Shown: positions 25,680 through 35,342, counted from the stretch's first letter. The stretch: 47,927 nucleotides of DNA from an uncultured Bacteroides sp. (GCA_900546355.1 URCM01000011.1:1-47927); one strand, 5' to 3'. Notes: a model not told the origin generated them from the sequence alone. Program-made: numbers and translations.

Positions 25680-27329
25680 ATGAAAACAAGAATAATTTCT
25701 TTGGGAATACTGGCAATGGCTGCTTCTGCAGCTGTTGCCCAAACACAATATGATGCTGCCCGTTTCGGCACGGGAGAGCTGAACGGTACGGCTCGTTATG
25801 TAGGTATGGGAGGCGCGATGAGTGCCTTGGGTGCGGATATATCGACTATGGGAACGAATCCGGCGGGTATCGGGCTGTTCCGCAGTAATGATGTCTCTGT
25901 ATCGTTCGGATTTAACAAGAACCTGACGCAAAGTGATTTCGGCGGGTCGGTCATGAAGGATGACCGTACACGGGCTTCTTTTGACCAGATAGGCATTGTA
26001 TACAGTATGAAAATCGGGAACCGGACAGACTTGCGTTACCTGAATTTCGGTTTCAACTATCATAAGCTGGCTAATTTCAACCGCCAGTTCTCGTCGGGAG
26101 GCAATCTGAACGGGGCATCCATGAGCTGGCAGATGCAAGATATGATATTGAATTCCGGCGATATCTATTCGCAGGAGGCTTTCGACAACTTGATTGATGA
26201 CAATAATCCCTACCGTTCGGACGCTTTTCTTTACACGCCTTTCCTGAGCATGATGGGGGCACGTACGGGTCTGGTGACCAGTTCGGGCGATTTTGGAGAT
26301 ACCAGCGAGTTTTATATGATGGGCTGGAACGGTCAAGACGGCCAGTATTACAGCCGGGAAGAGGGAGGCATCAATGCCTACGATTTTAATGTATCCTTTA
26401 ATGTGAAGGACCGTTTTTATTTCGGTCTGACATTAGGAGTGTATGATATCAATTATCATCGTTACTCTTCGTATGCCGAAAATATTGTAGATGATTACGA
26501 AGTGGATAACGGAGGGTTTACACTGAATAATTGGTTTGATACGGAAGGTACCGGGTTTGATTTGAAATTGGGTGCCATTATCCGTCCGTTCGAGTATTCT
26601 CCCTTCCGTATCGGTCTGGCAGTACATACGCCGATATGGTATGCTTTGTCAGATACATACACGTCTACGTTGGGCACCAGTGTATTGGCTATGCCTGAGG
26701 ATTATCATGAGAATTTGGGCGAGTATCTGCCTTCGGGAGCTTATGGCTGGGATTATTTGTTGAATACGCCTTGGAAGGTAAATGTAAGCATGGGTACGAC
26801 TGTGGGTACGGTATTGGCGTTGGATGCCGAATATGAATACGCTAATTTCGGTTCGTCGAAATACAAAGACCGCAATGGGTATGAATTGGCTTCTTCGAAT
26901 GAGGCGGTTGATAAATACTTGCAAAGTACGCATACGGTACGTGTCGGTATGGAGGCGAAATTGACACCACGCTTCAGTTTCCGTGCAGGATACAATTACA
27001 TGACTTCCCCGATTAAGGATAATTCGGCACGTTATGTTCCGAGCTTGCCGACGAATGCGGATGACCAGATTATTTATGATGTAACCCGCACCGACCCCGA
27101 ATATCATAACCTGAAGGCCCGCAATACGTTGACGTTAGGTTTGGGTTATCGTGGAAACTTGTTTTATTGCGATGTTGCCTATAAGTATGATTTCTACAAG
27201 TCGGATTTCTATATGTTCGATGATTACCGTTTCTCGGATGACGGCAATTCGATTGTGGGACGTAATGCTCCTGCCAAAGTGAACCATGACCGCCATCAGT
27301 TGCTTTTTACGTTAGGAGTAAATTTCTAA
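25680..27329 (+). CDS. OmpP1/FadL-like outer-membrane beta-barrel protein
   Basis: A 549-residue protein with a signal peptide (ending SAAVAQ). A glycine-rich N-terminal segment follows (TARYVGMGGAMSALGADISTMGTNPAGIGLFR), typical of FadL/TodX/PorV-like barrels, then alternating-polarity strands and a C-terminal strand ending LFTLGVNF. FadL proteins pass hydrophobic compounds across the outer membrane; the Bacteroidetes PorV branch serves type IX secretion, and the sequence alone does not settle which applies. The ATG at 25680 is preferred over an in-frame GTG at 25623, which overlaps the preceding gene and lacks a signal peptide. Confidence 0.8.
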   Translation: MKTRIISLGILAMAASAAVAQTQYDAARFGTGELNGTARYVGMGGAMSALGADISTMGTNPAGIGLFRSNDVSVSFGFNKNLTQSDFGGSVMKDDRTRASFDQIGIVYSMKIGNRTDLRYLNFGFNYHKLANFNRQFSSGGNLNGASMSWQMQDMILNSGDIYSQEAFDNLIDDNNPYRSDAFLYTPFLSMMGARTGLVTSSGDFGDTSEFYMMGWNGQDGQYYSREEGGINAYDFNVSFNVKDRFYFGLTLGVYDINYHRYSSYAENIVDDYEVDNGGFTLNNWFDTEGTGFDLKLGAIIRPFEYSPFRIGLAVHTPIWYALSDTYTSTLGTSVLAMPEDYHENLGEYLPSGAYGWDYLLNTPWKVNVSMGTTVGTVLALDAEYEYANFGSSKYKDRNGYELASSNEAVDKYLQSTHTVRVGMEAKLTPRFSFRAGYNYMTSPIKDNSARYVPSLPTNADDQIIYDVTRTDPEYHNLKARNTLTLGLGYRGNLFYCDVAYKYDFYKSDFYMFDDYRFSDDGNSIVGRNAPAKVNHDRHQLLFTLGVNF

Positions 27330-27343
27330 CAATATTTCTTGTT

Positions 27344-27799
27344 ATGGAGTTATATCACGGAAGCTATATGGCAATACCTTCTCCCGAAATCGTAAGAGGT
27401 AAATTTACGAAAGATTTCGGGGAAGGATTTTATTGTACAGAATTGAAAAGACAAGCAGTAAAATGGGCAAAGCGGTATGATACGCCAATAGTGAATATGT
27501 ATGATTATCATAGGAATGACGCTTTGAAGATTTTACAATTCGACGGTATGACAGATGAATGGTTGGATTTTATAGTTGCTTGCCGAAGCGGAAAGCCTCA
27601 TAACTATGATATTGTGATAGGTGCAATGGCAAATGATCAGATATATAATTATGTGGCAGATTTTATGAATGGTGTTCTTACGAGAGAGCAGTTTTGGGTA
27701 TTGGCAAAATTTAAATATCCTACGCATCAGATAAGTTTCTGCACATCGGATGCTTTAAAGTGTATTACTTATAAAGGTCATGAGGAGGTAAAGGAATGA
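27344..27799 (+). CDS. DUF3990-type protein, ADP-ribosyltransferase-like
   Basis: A 151-residue cytoplasmic protein. Three short motifs match the layout of small ADP-ribosyltransferase folds: LYHGS (residues 3-7, His5), DFGEGFYCT (24-32) and THQISF (127-132, Gln129), recalling the H-Y-(E/Q) signature. I recall this family as DUF3990. Its stop codon overlaps the start of the next gene (ATGA), so translation is coupled. Both genes are visibly more AT-rich than their neighbours, suggesting horizontal transfer. A toxin-like or signalling transferase is a reasonable hypothesis; enzymatic activity is not shown. Confidence 0.7.
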   Translation: MELYHGSYMAIPSPEIVRGKFTKDFGEGFYCTELKRQAVKWAKRYDTPIVNMYDYHRNDALKILQFDGMTDEWLDFIVACRSGKPHNYDIVIGAMANDQIYNYVADFMNGVLTREQFWVLAKFKYPTHQISFCTSDALKCITYKGHEEVKE

Positions 27800-28251
27800 A
27801 CGGTAGGGAAGATAGCAAGCTGAATGATTTGTTTTTCGTGTGCAGCTTGATTGAATATGTGGCACGAAAGACGAAGAATGAACGTAAGATAATCGTAAAT
27901 GCTTTGGGACATAAAGGGCTGGAACATTTTTATGATTTGGCTGAGGTTTACCATTGCGAGAATATTGATAAAGTGACAAGCGAAATAATAAATAAATATC
28001 ATATATCCATCGGGAAATATGACAATGTGGCTAAAGCGGAAGATAATGTGCCGACACATTGGGATATAGGAAAAGTGATGCAACGGTTAGTGTTGAAAGT
28101 GTCGGAAGAATCTCATAAAGACATTATCAGTGCACTTATTGAGGTCTACAATTCGTGGATAGTTCCTAAGATAGATAATTATAACAGCTCGATGTATTAC
28201 GAGAATACGAGTTATCAGTATGCATCCTATTGTGCGGGAAGAGCTTTATAG
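27796..28251 (+). CDS. DUF3791-type protein, coupled partner of the DUF3990 gene
   Basis: A 151-residue helical protein. The N-terminal half (NDLFFVCSLIEYVARKT, then LGHKGLEHFYDLAEVYH) resembles DUF3791. The C-terminal half (DIGKVMQRLVLKV, SWIVPKIDNYNSSMYYEN) is a second helical region. The start is set by the ATGA overlap and by AGGAGG at 27783-27788, seven bases upstream, an unusually strong Shine-Dalgarno site for this phylum. Arrangement and size suggest an antitoxin or specificity partner for the preceding product. The gene ends just before a 22-bp stem terminator. Confidence 0.7.
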   Translation: MNGREDSKLNDLFFVCSLIEYVARKTKNERKIIVNALGHKGLEHFYDLAEVYHCENIDKVTSEIINKYHISIGKYDNVAKAEDNVPTHWDIGKVMQRLVLKVSEESHKDIISALIEVYNSWIVPKIDNYNSSMYYENTSYQYASYCAGRAL

Positions 28252-28264
28252 GAGAAGAAATGAA

Positions 28265-28324
28265 AATAAAGAAACAGTCTCAAAATGGAAGTATTTTGTT
28301 CTATTTTGAGACTGTTTCTTTATT
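28265..28324. terminator. Strong bidirectional terminator
   Basis: Positions 28265-28286 (starting AATAAAGAAACAG) and 28303-28324 form a perfect 22-bp stem with a 16-base loop; A-rich and T-rich flanks serve both directions. It separates the DUF3791 gene (plus) from the convergent GH51 gene (minus). Confidence 0.85.
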
Positions 28325-28333
28325 GATAGCTAT

Positions 28334-30823
28334 TTATTCTTTTGCCGAAAACCGGATTACGCTGAAGGAGTAAGGCGGCAGGGTGTAAGCCAACTTCTCG
28401 CTGGCTGTTAATGCCTTTTCCACCGGTTTGGCATTCCGGTCGTCAGGGTCTCCTGAAAGCACAATGGCTTTGGCTTGTTTGTCCTTGACATCTTCCGGAA
28501 GATTCAGTTGGGAATGAACTGTTGCGGGAAGCAGGTTGACCAGTTTGACGATTAAATCTCCGGTTTTACTATCGCGCACGATGGAAGAAGCAATACGGCT
28601 GCGCACATCGTTCCGGTTGTTGTCAATCTTGCTTTCGGCGGGCAGGTAACGGTCGCCCGAGTTTTGTCCATACAGCAATTGGGTATAATATCCTACCGAA
28701 GGCTTTACTTCTTTATTATTGAAATAAATCAAGTCCGGATTCCATTGTGTATAGCCCTCTTTTGCCAATAGCGGCGCATACGAAGTCATCAATACCATGT
28801 CGCCGTTCCGTTCCACAGCGGTCAGATACAGGGCTTCCGCCAGTGCCGTTTCGATGTTATTGGGACGTCCGGGCAAGTGGGCGGCATATTCGCCTAAATA
28901 GACTTTCGATTTCGAACGGTCGTACTTGTCGTAATAGTTCTGATTATAAATGAACCACCCCGGCGTATTGTAATAATGCTCATCCACCATGGGCACGTTC
29001 AAGCGGTCTGCCAGGTTCCAACCTTCTTCGTAGTCAGTTCCTTCAAAAAACGGACCTACCGTACCGATGACCGTGATTTCGGGATGATGTTTCTTGATGG
29101 CATCGTAGATGAGGATGAAACGTTCTTCGAATACATCGGTTATCAGGTCTTCATTTCCTATGCCGATATATTTCAGGTTGAACGGTTCGGGGTGTCCGGA
29201 TTCGGCGCGTAACTTTGCCCATTGGTTTTTCTTCGGGTCACCGTTGGCGTAGTCTATCAGGTCGAGGATGTCTTGAATGTATGCATCCATGTCTTCCATT
29301 GGGATTCCTCCTTGTTGTCCTCCGCCTAATAATTTGCCCGGAATATTGGCAGAGTTTTGGCAGGGCACGCCTGCGGCAAGCACCGGAAGCGGTTCGGCAC
29401 CGATGTCTTCGCAGAACTGGAAGTATTCGAAATACCCCAATCCCATGGTCTGGTGGTATCCCCAGATGTTTTTCATGGGCTTGCGGCTTTCCAATGGACC
29501 TACCGTGTTTTTCCAGCGGTAGATATTTTCCAGTCCTTGTCCGTGCGATGCACAACCTCCGGGGAAGCGTACGAAGCGCGGACGGATGTCTGCAATGGCT
29601 TGTGCAAGGTCGGGGCGGAGTCCGTTCTTATGTCCTTTGAACGTGTTTTGGGGGAATAGCGAAACCATGTCCAGGTCGTATTGCCCTTCTGTCAACAAGC
29701 TGATGCCCAGTGTGGCGGCATCTGCAGAGGCTTTTGCTTGTAGGGCAGTGGACACTTTTTTCCATTCTTTGGAAGAAATGCTTACCGTTTTGCTGGCAAG
29801 TACAGAGCCATCCGGGCTATATAGGCTTATCTTGGCTTTTCCGCTTTTCCCGGCTGTGCGGGCAAAGAAAGAGAAGTTGTATTTTTCGCCTTCCTTAATG
29901 ACCATGCCATCGAATCCGGTATTGCCCAGTTCTGCTCCGGCTTGGTTTACCTTTAATGATACATAATGCGAATTGTTCGGATGGATGGGCGAGGAGGTTT
30001 GAACACTCATTTCGGCCCCTTCACCCTTCAGAGACCAGGCGTATGTAGGTCCCCATTCCTTGATCCGGTGGTTTTCTCCTGCTACATATTCGAAGTCGCG
30101 GTTCTGCACCAGTTCGGCGTATAACCCTCCGTCTGCTCCATAATTGATGTCTTCAAAAAATACGCCGATGAGTTTATCACTGATGGCTTTTTCTTTTTCA
30201 GGTTGTACGGTCAGTTCTAAGTTGACAGATTTGAGGTCGGCAAAACGGGTTTTGTCTTGGTCGGTTTGTTCGTTGAATAGCATGTTCCGGTATTCGCAAC
30301 TTTCGGCAAACCGTTGCAGACGTTCCACGTCATACCAAGCGACTTTCTGCAATGTACCTTCTTCGGGCGTGTTATTTATCTTCTCCGTCCGCTGAGGATA
30401 TTTGCTCCACGACTCGGATACATGTTCTTTGAATTGCGCATCGGTAAAGTAAGTTTGCCTTTTCCAGTTCAGCAGGTCAGTTGAGGCGGCATGGGCGAAT
30501 TCTTTTCCGTTCCCGTTCAGTTGCCATACGCAATGCCATACGCCTTGAGCGTCGCGGTACAGTTCGGGTTTTATCATCCGTTTTTCCGCTCCCCAAGCTC
30601 CATAATCGCATTTCACGTATCCTCGTTCGTTTCCGATGCTGAACCATTCTTTTCCGTCTCTGCTCCAAGCGAATTTCAGTCCGCTTCGTCCTTCATCGGG
30701 AGTGGTGGCATACGAGAACAAGTAAATCGAATCGGGTTGGCTTAACCCTTCTTGGGCATGTGCCTGCATAGGCGCCAGCCCCATGCCGGCACAACAGGCT
30801 GCAATCCATGCAAAGTGTTTCAT
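28334..30823 (-). CDS. GH51-type alpha-L-arabinofuranosidase with N-terminal propeller-like domain
   Basis: An 829-residue secreted or periplasmic enzyme with a signal peptide (about 1-23). Residues ~28-140 look like part of a GH43-like beta-propeller (YLFSYATTPDEGRSGLKFAWS, HAASTDLLNWKRQ). A carbohydrate-binding-like beta-sandwich follows (about 250-395), then the GH51 barrel (PRFVRFPGGCASHG, GIGNEDL with Glu558 as acid/base, VYLGEYAAH with Glu645 as nucleophile) and a C-terminal beta domain. It removes alpha-L-arabinofuranosyl units from arabinan, arabinoxylan or arabinogalactan. It lies 11 bp downstream of the GH43 gene on the same strand. Confidence 0.92.
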   Translation of the reverse strand: MKHFAWIAACCAGMGLAPMQAHAQEGLSQPDSIYLFSYATTPDEGRSGLKFAWSRDGKEWFSIGNERGYVKCDYGAWGAEKRMIKPELYRDAQGVWHCVWQLNGNGKEFAHAASTDLLNWKRQTYFTDAQFKEHVSESWSKYPQRTEKINNTPEEGTLQKVAWYDVERLQRFAESCEYRNMLFNEQTDQDKTRFADLKSVNLELTVQPEKEKAISDKLIGVFFEDINYGADGGLYAELVQNRDFEYVAGENHRIKEWGPTYAWSLKGEGAEMSVQTSSPIHPNNSHYVSLKVNQAGAELGNTGFDGMVIKEGEKYNFSFFARTAGKSGKAKISLYSPDGSVLASKTVSISSKEWKKVSTALQAKASADAATLGISLLTEGQYDLDMVSLFPQNTFKGHKNGLRPDLAQAIADIRPRFVRFPGGCASHGQGLENIYRWKNTVGPLESRKPMKNIWGYHQTMGLGYFEYFQFCEDIGAEPLPVLAAGVPCQNSANIPGKLLGGGQQGGIPMEDMDAYIQDILDLIDYANGDPKKNQWAKLRAESGHPEPFNLKYIGIGNEDLITDVFEERFILIYDAIKKHHPEITVIGTVGPFFEGTDYEEGWNLADRLNVPMVDEHYYNTPGWFIYNQNYYDKYDRSKSKVYLGEYAAHLPGRPNNIETALAEALYLTAVERNGDMVLMTSYAPLLAKEGYTQWNPDLIYFNNKEVKPSVGYYTQLLYGQNSGDRYLPAESKIDNNRNDVRSRIASSIVRDSKTGDLIVKLVNLLPATVHSQLNLPEDVKDKQAKAIVLSGDPDDRNAKPVEKALTASEKLAYTLPPYSFSVIRFSAKE

Positions 30824-30834
30824 AGGTGTGGTAT

Positions 30835-32784
30835 TTATTTGGTTAATGTGACGCGTTTGATGGTTCCGTCTTCGTTGAACTCCAGGCGGTCGATGCAGAC
30901 TTCGCGGTGTACGCCCGGACCTTTGTCTTTATCCAAGTAGTTTTTATTGATGCGGTGATATACAATGTACCATTCATCGGTACCGGGTTTACGCACTACC
31001 GAGTTGTGTGCTGGTCCGTATATCTCTTTCTCAGGGTCTTGGAGGGTTACGACAGGGTCTTTGGCAACCTTTATCGGACCGAGAGGAGAATCGGACGTGC
31101 CGTATGCCACGTGATAGTTGGGCGACCCCGTGTCGTCTACCGACCATAAGAAATAATACGTGCCTTTCCGGTAGAATACATACGGAGCTTCGCGATAGGC
31201 GTAGTCTTTCAGGCTTCCGCCTTTAGGGGTCAGTTCTTTTATGGTTTCTTTTTTTACCGATACCATATCGCTATTCAGTTCGGCTCCTGCCATGTAACCG
31301 TTGCCCCAATATATATAAGGTGTACCAGTCATCGGGTCGGTGAATACATCTACGTCGATTTGCTGCCCGTGTCCGGCAGGTGAGTCGGTGATAATAGGTT
31401 GTCCCATGTCTTTAAACGGACCCGTGGGCGAATCAGCTACGGCTACACCGATTTGTTTGCCTGAATTGTCGTTCGGGTTTCCGCTGTAATAGAAGAAATA
31501 TTTGTATTTTCCGTCAATCAGTTTTTCTTCGATGGCAGGTGCCCATGCATTGCCGTTTGCCCAAGGCACTTGCGGAGAGCGCAGGTCGAGGATGACGCCT
31601 TCGTAAGTCCAGTCTTTCAGGTCGGATGAAGAGAATGCCGTGAAATACCAGCCTCCCCAACCGGGTTGTCCATCGGTGGTGGAATAGATATAATACTTAC
31701 CCGTCTGTTTCGAGTAAAGCACTTCAGGGTCGGCATGGAAGCCGGGCAATACCGGGTTCTGAGGCAATTCACCCAGTTCCTCCGGCCTTCCCCATTGGTC
31801 GGTAATACGTTTCAGCTCAGCACGCGTAATGGGGATAACGGTTCCGTGACGCGGATGGAAATCCATACTGACGGCATGGTCAATAACCTTGAAATGTTCC
31901 AGGTCGGTGGTTTCCGTAAATTGGTAAGCTCCTTTCATGTACACGTCATACATCAGGATGTATTTGTCCTGTCCTATCAGTTTGAATGTGCCCGCACCTT
32001 CTACCGCCTCTTTGGTCTGTTGCTTGTAGTCGGGGCTTTCTTTCCACTCGCCCGAAGTAAGCGAACGGGTGGTGGCTACCTTGATGCCGTTTCCGTGTCC
32101 TTCTGTCTTATAGAATAAATGGTATACTCCGTCTTTATAGACAATGTCTCCGTCAATGCACGATTTCTTGTCGGCAGGAATAAACAAAGGTTGAGGTTCG
32201 CCGGTCAGGTCGGTGAAATCTTCGTTGGCGTATGCGTAATAGATAACGTCCGGTCCGCCTTCGTATTGCATGGACCAATATACCATGTATTGGCCTGCTT
32301 CTTTATCGAAAATGGTTTGCGGAGCCCATACGCGTTTCAGCTTTTCCTGGCCTTTATAACGCTTTTGCATGTTGATGATGGAATGCGACCAGTTTACCAA
32401 ATCGGTTGATTTCAGCATCACCATGGCACGGTTCGAGTCCCAGCCATTATCCGATACCATGTCGGTCACGACCATATAGAACGTTTTCCCGTCTTCGCAC
32501 CGCAGGATATGCGGGTCGCGCACGCCTCCGGTAGAGCTGATGACTTTCGAGTCGAGTACCGGTTTGTTGTCGTTCAGCGCATAAAAGGAATATCCGTCCG
32601 TACTGACGGCAAAACATACGGCCTCTTCACTGATATGGTTTCCGGTGAAATACGTGAAAAGATAGCCTACATAGTCTTTTTCTTCCGGTTTGGAAGCCCG
32701 CGATATCGAGGTTGTCAGCATGAACAAGGCAAGCAAGAACCCTATGCGGATCATTTTACAGTTCATCATGGTTGGTTGTTTCAT
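30835..32784 (-). CDS. Tandem GH43-family glycosidase
   Basis: A 649-residue secreted protein (signal within about residues 10-30) holding two five-bladed GH43-like propellers in a row. The first contains TGGVRDPHIL with Asp90 as candidate base; the second contains LPGFHADPEVLY with Asp352, then WAPAIEEKLIDGKYKYFFYYS, REAPYVFYRKG and GPAHNSVV, the usual spacing of the GH43 acids. GH43 enzymes are arabinofuranosidases, beta-xylosidases or endo-arabinanases; the neighbours (GH51, GH35) favour arabinan or arabinogalactan side chains. Start alternatives exist at Met6, Met7 and Met11. Its -7 box is at 32814-32821. Confidence 0.9.
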   Translation of the reverse strand: MKQPTMMNCKMIRIGFLLALFMLTTSISRASKPEEKDYVGYLFTYFTGNHISEEAVCFAVSTDGYSFYALNDNKPVLDSKVISSTGGVRDPHILRCEDGKTFYMVVTDMVSDNGWDSNRAMVMLKSTDLVNWSHSIINMQKRYKGQEKLKRVWAPQTIFDKEAGQYMVYWSMQYEGGPDVIYYAYANEDFTDLTGEPQPLFIPADKKSCIDGDIVYKDGVYHLFYKTEGHGNGIKVATTRSLTSGEWKESPDYKQQTKEAVEGAGTFKLIGQDKYILMYDVYMKGAYQFTETTDLEHFKVIDHAVSMDFHPRHGTVIPITRAELKRITDQWGRPEELGELPQNPVLPGFHADPEVLYSKQTGKYYIYSTTDGQPGWGGWYFTAFSSSDLKDWTYEGVILDLRSPQVPWANGNAWAPAIEEKLIDGKYKYFFYYSGNPNDNSGKQIGVAVADSPTGPFKDMGQPIITDSPAGHGQQIDVDVFTDPMTGTPYIYWGNGYMAGAELNSDMVSVKKETIKELTPKGGSLKDYAYREAPYVFYRKGTYYFLWSVDDTGSPNYHVAYGTSDSPLGPIKVAKDPVVTLQDPEKEIYGPAHNSVVRKPGTDEWYIVYHRINKNYLDKDKGPGVHREVCIDRLEFNEDGTIKRVTLTK

Positions 32785-32813
32785 AAGGTTTGTGTTTATT
32801 TAAATTTACCTTT

Positions 32814-32821
32814 CAAAGATA
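32814..32821 (-). promoter_or_regulatory. Bacteroides -7 box for the GH43-GH51 operon
   Basis: The minus strand reads TATCTTTG, 30 bp before the GH43 start at 32784; no clear -33 box. The 203-bp region to GH35 is a shared divergent promoter region. Confidence 0.5.
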
Positions 32822-32898
32822 GCGGATTATTTGTTATGGTGTATGTTTTTTCGTGCTTTTGATTGGTTTGTCATGGTAAATTGACCGATTAGTTTCTG

Positions 32899-32926
32899 TT
32901 TGGACTGCACTTTTTGCGTATCTTTG
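32899..32926 (+). promoter_or_regulatory. Bacteroides-type promoter for the GH35 gene
   Basis: TTTG at 32899-32902 and TATCTTTG at 32919-32926 are 16 bp apart, a little short of the usual spacing. The leader would be about 55 bases. Confidence 0.55.
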
Positions 32927-32987
32927 TAGTCGAGAGAGGCTACGGCTTTATTATTGAAACTTATTTGTTAACTTAAAAAAGAAATGT

Positions 32988-35342
32988 ATGAATAAATGGT
33001 CAACCATTGGCGTATCGCTTCTGCTTTCGCTCGGGGCGATGGCTGGCTTCCAGTCGTGTTCGCCAAAAGCTGAGAGTGGAACATTCGAGGCAGGGAAGGG
33101 GACTTTCCTGCTCAACGGAGAGCCTTTTGTGGTAAAGGCTGCCGAATTGCATTACCCGCGCATTCCCCGTGCTTACTGGGAACACCGCATCAAGCAATGC
33201 AAGGCGTTGGGCATGAATACGATTTGCCTGTACGTATTCTGGAACTTCCATGAGGAGAAACCGGGAGAGTTCGACTTTACCGGACAAAAGGACTTGGCTG
33301 AGTTCTGCCGCCTTTGCCAAAAGAACGATATGTATGTCATCCTTCGTCCCGGACCGTACGTATGCGCCGAATGGGAGATGGGCGGTTTGCCTTGGTGGCT
33401 CTTGAAGAAGAAAGACATCCGTCTGCGTGAAGACGACCCGTATTTCCTGGAGCGTGTGGCTATCTTCGAGAAAGAGGTAGCCAACCAAGTGGCAGGACTG
33501 ACTATCCAGAAGGGTGGCCCTATTATTATGGTACAAGTAGAGAATGAATACGGTTCGTATGGCGAAAGCAAGGAGTATGTTGCCAAGATACGCGACATTG
33601 TGCGTGAGAACTTCGGCGATGTGACCTTGTTCCAATGCGACTGGGCTTCGAATTTCCAGTTGAATGCTTTGGATGACCTTGTATGGACCATGAACTTCGG
33701 TACGGGGGCGAATATCGATGAGCAATTCGCTCCATTGAAAGAAGTACGTCCGGACAGCCCGTTGATGTGTAGTGAGTTCTGGAGCGGATGGTTCGACAAA
33801 TGGGGAGCCAATCACGAGACCCGTGCGGCAGATGACATGATTGCAGGTATCGACGAGATGCTTTCGAAGGGGATTTCGTTCAGTCTCTATATGACACATG
33901 GAGGTACCAACTGGGGACACTGGGCAGGAGCCAACTCACCCGGATTCGCGCCGGATGTTACTTCGTATGACTATGACGCGCCTATCAGCGAATCGGGAAG
34001 AATAACGCCGAAGTACGAGAAGTTGCGTGAGACATTGGCTAAGTACATGGACGGGAAGAAGCAGGCTAAGGTGCCCGATGACATCCCGACCATCAGCGTT
34101 CCGGCTTTCGAGTTTACCGAAGTGGCTCCGTTATTCGCCAACTTGCCCGAACCAAAGAGTGATGATACCCTCCGCACCATGGAAGAATACGACCAGGGAT
34201 TCGGAAGTATCCTCTACCGGACCGTTTTGCCTAAGGTAAACACTTCGGCTACACTGACCGTGGACGAGGCTCACGATTACGCTCAAATCTTTATCGACGG
34301 GAAATACATCGGCAAGCTGGACCGCCGGAATGGAGAAAAGCAGCTGGATATTCCGGCTTGTAAGGAAGGCGCACAACTGGATATCTTGGTGGAAGCCATG
34401 GGACGTATCAACTTCGGACGGGCTATCAAGGACTTCAAAGGTATTACGGGAAGCGTGGCATTGAAGAACGGCGGACGTACCACCGAACTGAAAGGCTGGA
34501 AGGTTTATAACCTGGAAGACCGGTATGAATGGTATAAAGGCTTGAAGTTTGAACCGCTGAAGTCGGTAAAAGATGCGCAAGGCCAGCGTGTACCGGGCTG
34601 TTACCGGGCAACGTTCCAGGTAGAAAAGCCGGGCGATACGTTCTTGAACTTCGAGACTTGGGGCAAGGGATTGGTTTATGTAAACGGATATGGCATCGGC
34701 CGTATTTGGGAAATCGGTCCTCAGCAGACTCTTTACATGCCGGGTTGCTGGCTGAAGGAAGGCGAGAACGAAATCCTTGTATTCGATATCGTAGGTCCGA
34801 AAGAAGCCCGTACGGAAGGATTGGAAGAACCTATCTTGAACCAATTGCTGGTGAATAAGCCGTTGATTCATCGCAATGAAGGCGAAGAACTGAAGCTTTC
34901 GGACGAGACTCCGGTATTGAGCGGAAGCTTCAAGGCGGGCAACGGATGGCAGGAAATGAAGTTCGGCAAGCCGGTTTCGGGACGTTATGTATGCATCGAA
35001 GCCTTGAACGCACAGGATGGAAAAGACTTGGCTTGTATTGCTGAAATGTATCTGCTTGACGAAAACGGAGAACGCCTTTCGCGCGAGCCGTGGGTTGTGA
35101 AGTATGCTGATAGTGAAGATGTATCGCAAGTGAACCGCTCGGCTGATAAGATTTTCGACTTGCAGGAGTCTACTTACTGGAGCACCGAAGCCGGTTCGGC
35201 TTATCCTCATACGGTCGTAATCGACTTGGGAGCAAAGCATACCCTGACCGCAATCCAATACTTGCCCCGCATGGAAAGCAATGTGCCCGGAGGCATCAAG
35301 GACTTTAAGGTATATGTGAAAGAAGGAAACTTCAAGTATTGA
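32988..35342 (+). CDS. GH35 beta-galactosidase, lipoprotein, with C-terminal discoidin-like domain
   Basis: A 784-residue enzyme with a lipoprotein-like signal (MAGFQSC). The GH35 barrel covers about residues 30-350: AELHYPRIPRAYWEHRI, RPGPYVCAEWEMGGLPWWL, VENEYGSYG with Glu187 as acid/base, and CSEFWSGWFDKWG with Glu263 as nucleophile; YMTHGGTNWG follows. Beta-sandwich domains come next, and the last ~130 residues look like an F5/8 type C (CBM32-like) domain. It removes terminal beta-galactose, probably from galactan, arabinogalactan or host glycans. It is divergent from the GH43-GH51 operon and followed by a strong terminator. Confidence 0.93.
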   Translation: MNKWSTIGVSLLLSLGAMAGFQSCSPKAESGTFEAGKGTFLLNGEPFVVKAAELHYPRIPRAYWEHRIKQCKALGMNTICLYVFWNFHEEKPGEFDFTGQKDLAEFCRLCQKNDMYVILRPGPYVCAEWEMGGLPWWLLKKKDIRLREDDPYFLERVAIFEKEVANQVAGLTIQKGGPIIMVQVENEYGSYGESKEYVAKIRDIVRENFGDVTLFQCDWASNFQLNALDDLVWTMNFGTGANIDEQFAPLKEVRPDSPLMCSEFWSGWFDKWGANHETRAADDMIAGIDEMLSKGISFSLYMTHGGTNWGHWAGANSPGFAPDVTSYDYDAPISESGRITPKYEKLRETLAKYMDGKKQAKVPDDIPTISVPAFEFTEVAPLFANLPEPKSDDTLRTMEEYDQGFGSILYRTVLPKVNTSATLTVDEAHDYAQIFIDGKYIGKLDRRNGEKQLDIPACKEGAQLDILVEAMGRINFGRAIKDFKGITGSVALKNGGRTTELKGWKVYNLEDRYEWYKGLKFEPLKSVKDAQGQRVPGCYRATFQVEKPGDTFLNFETWGKGLVYVNGYGIGRIWEIGPQQTLYMPGCWLKEGENEILVFDIVGPKEARTEGLEEPILNQLLVNKPLIHRNEGEELKLSDETPVLSGSFKAGNGWQEMKFGKPVSGRYVCIEALNAQDGKDLACIAEMYLLDENGERLSREPWVVKYADSEDVSQVNRSADKIFDLQESTYWSTEAGSAYPHTVVIDLGAKHTLTAIQYLPRMESNVPGGIKDFKVYVKEGNFKY

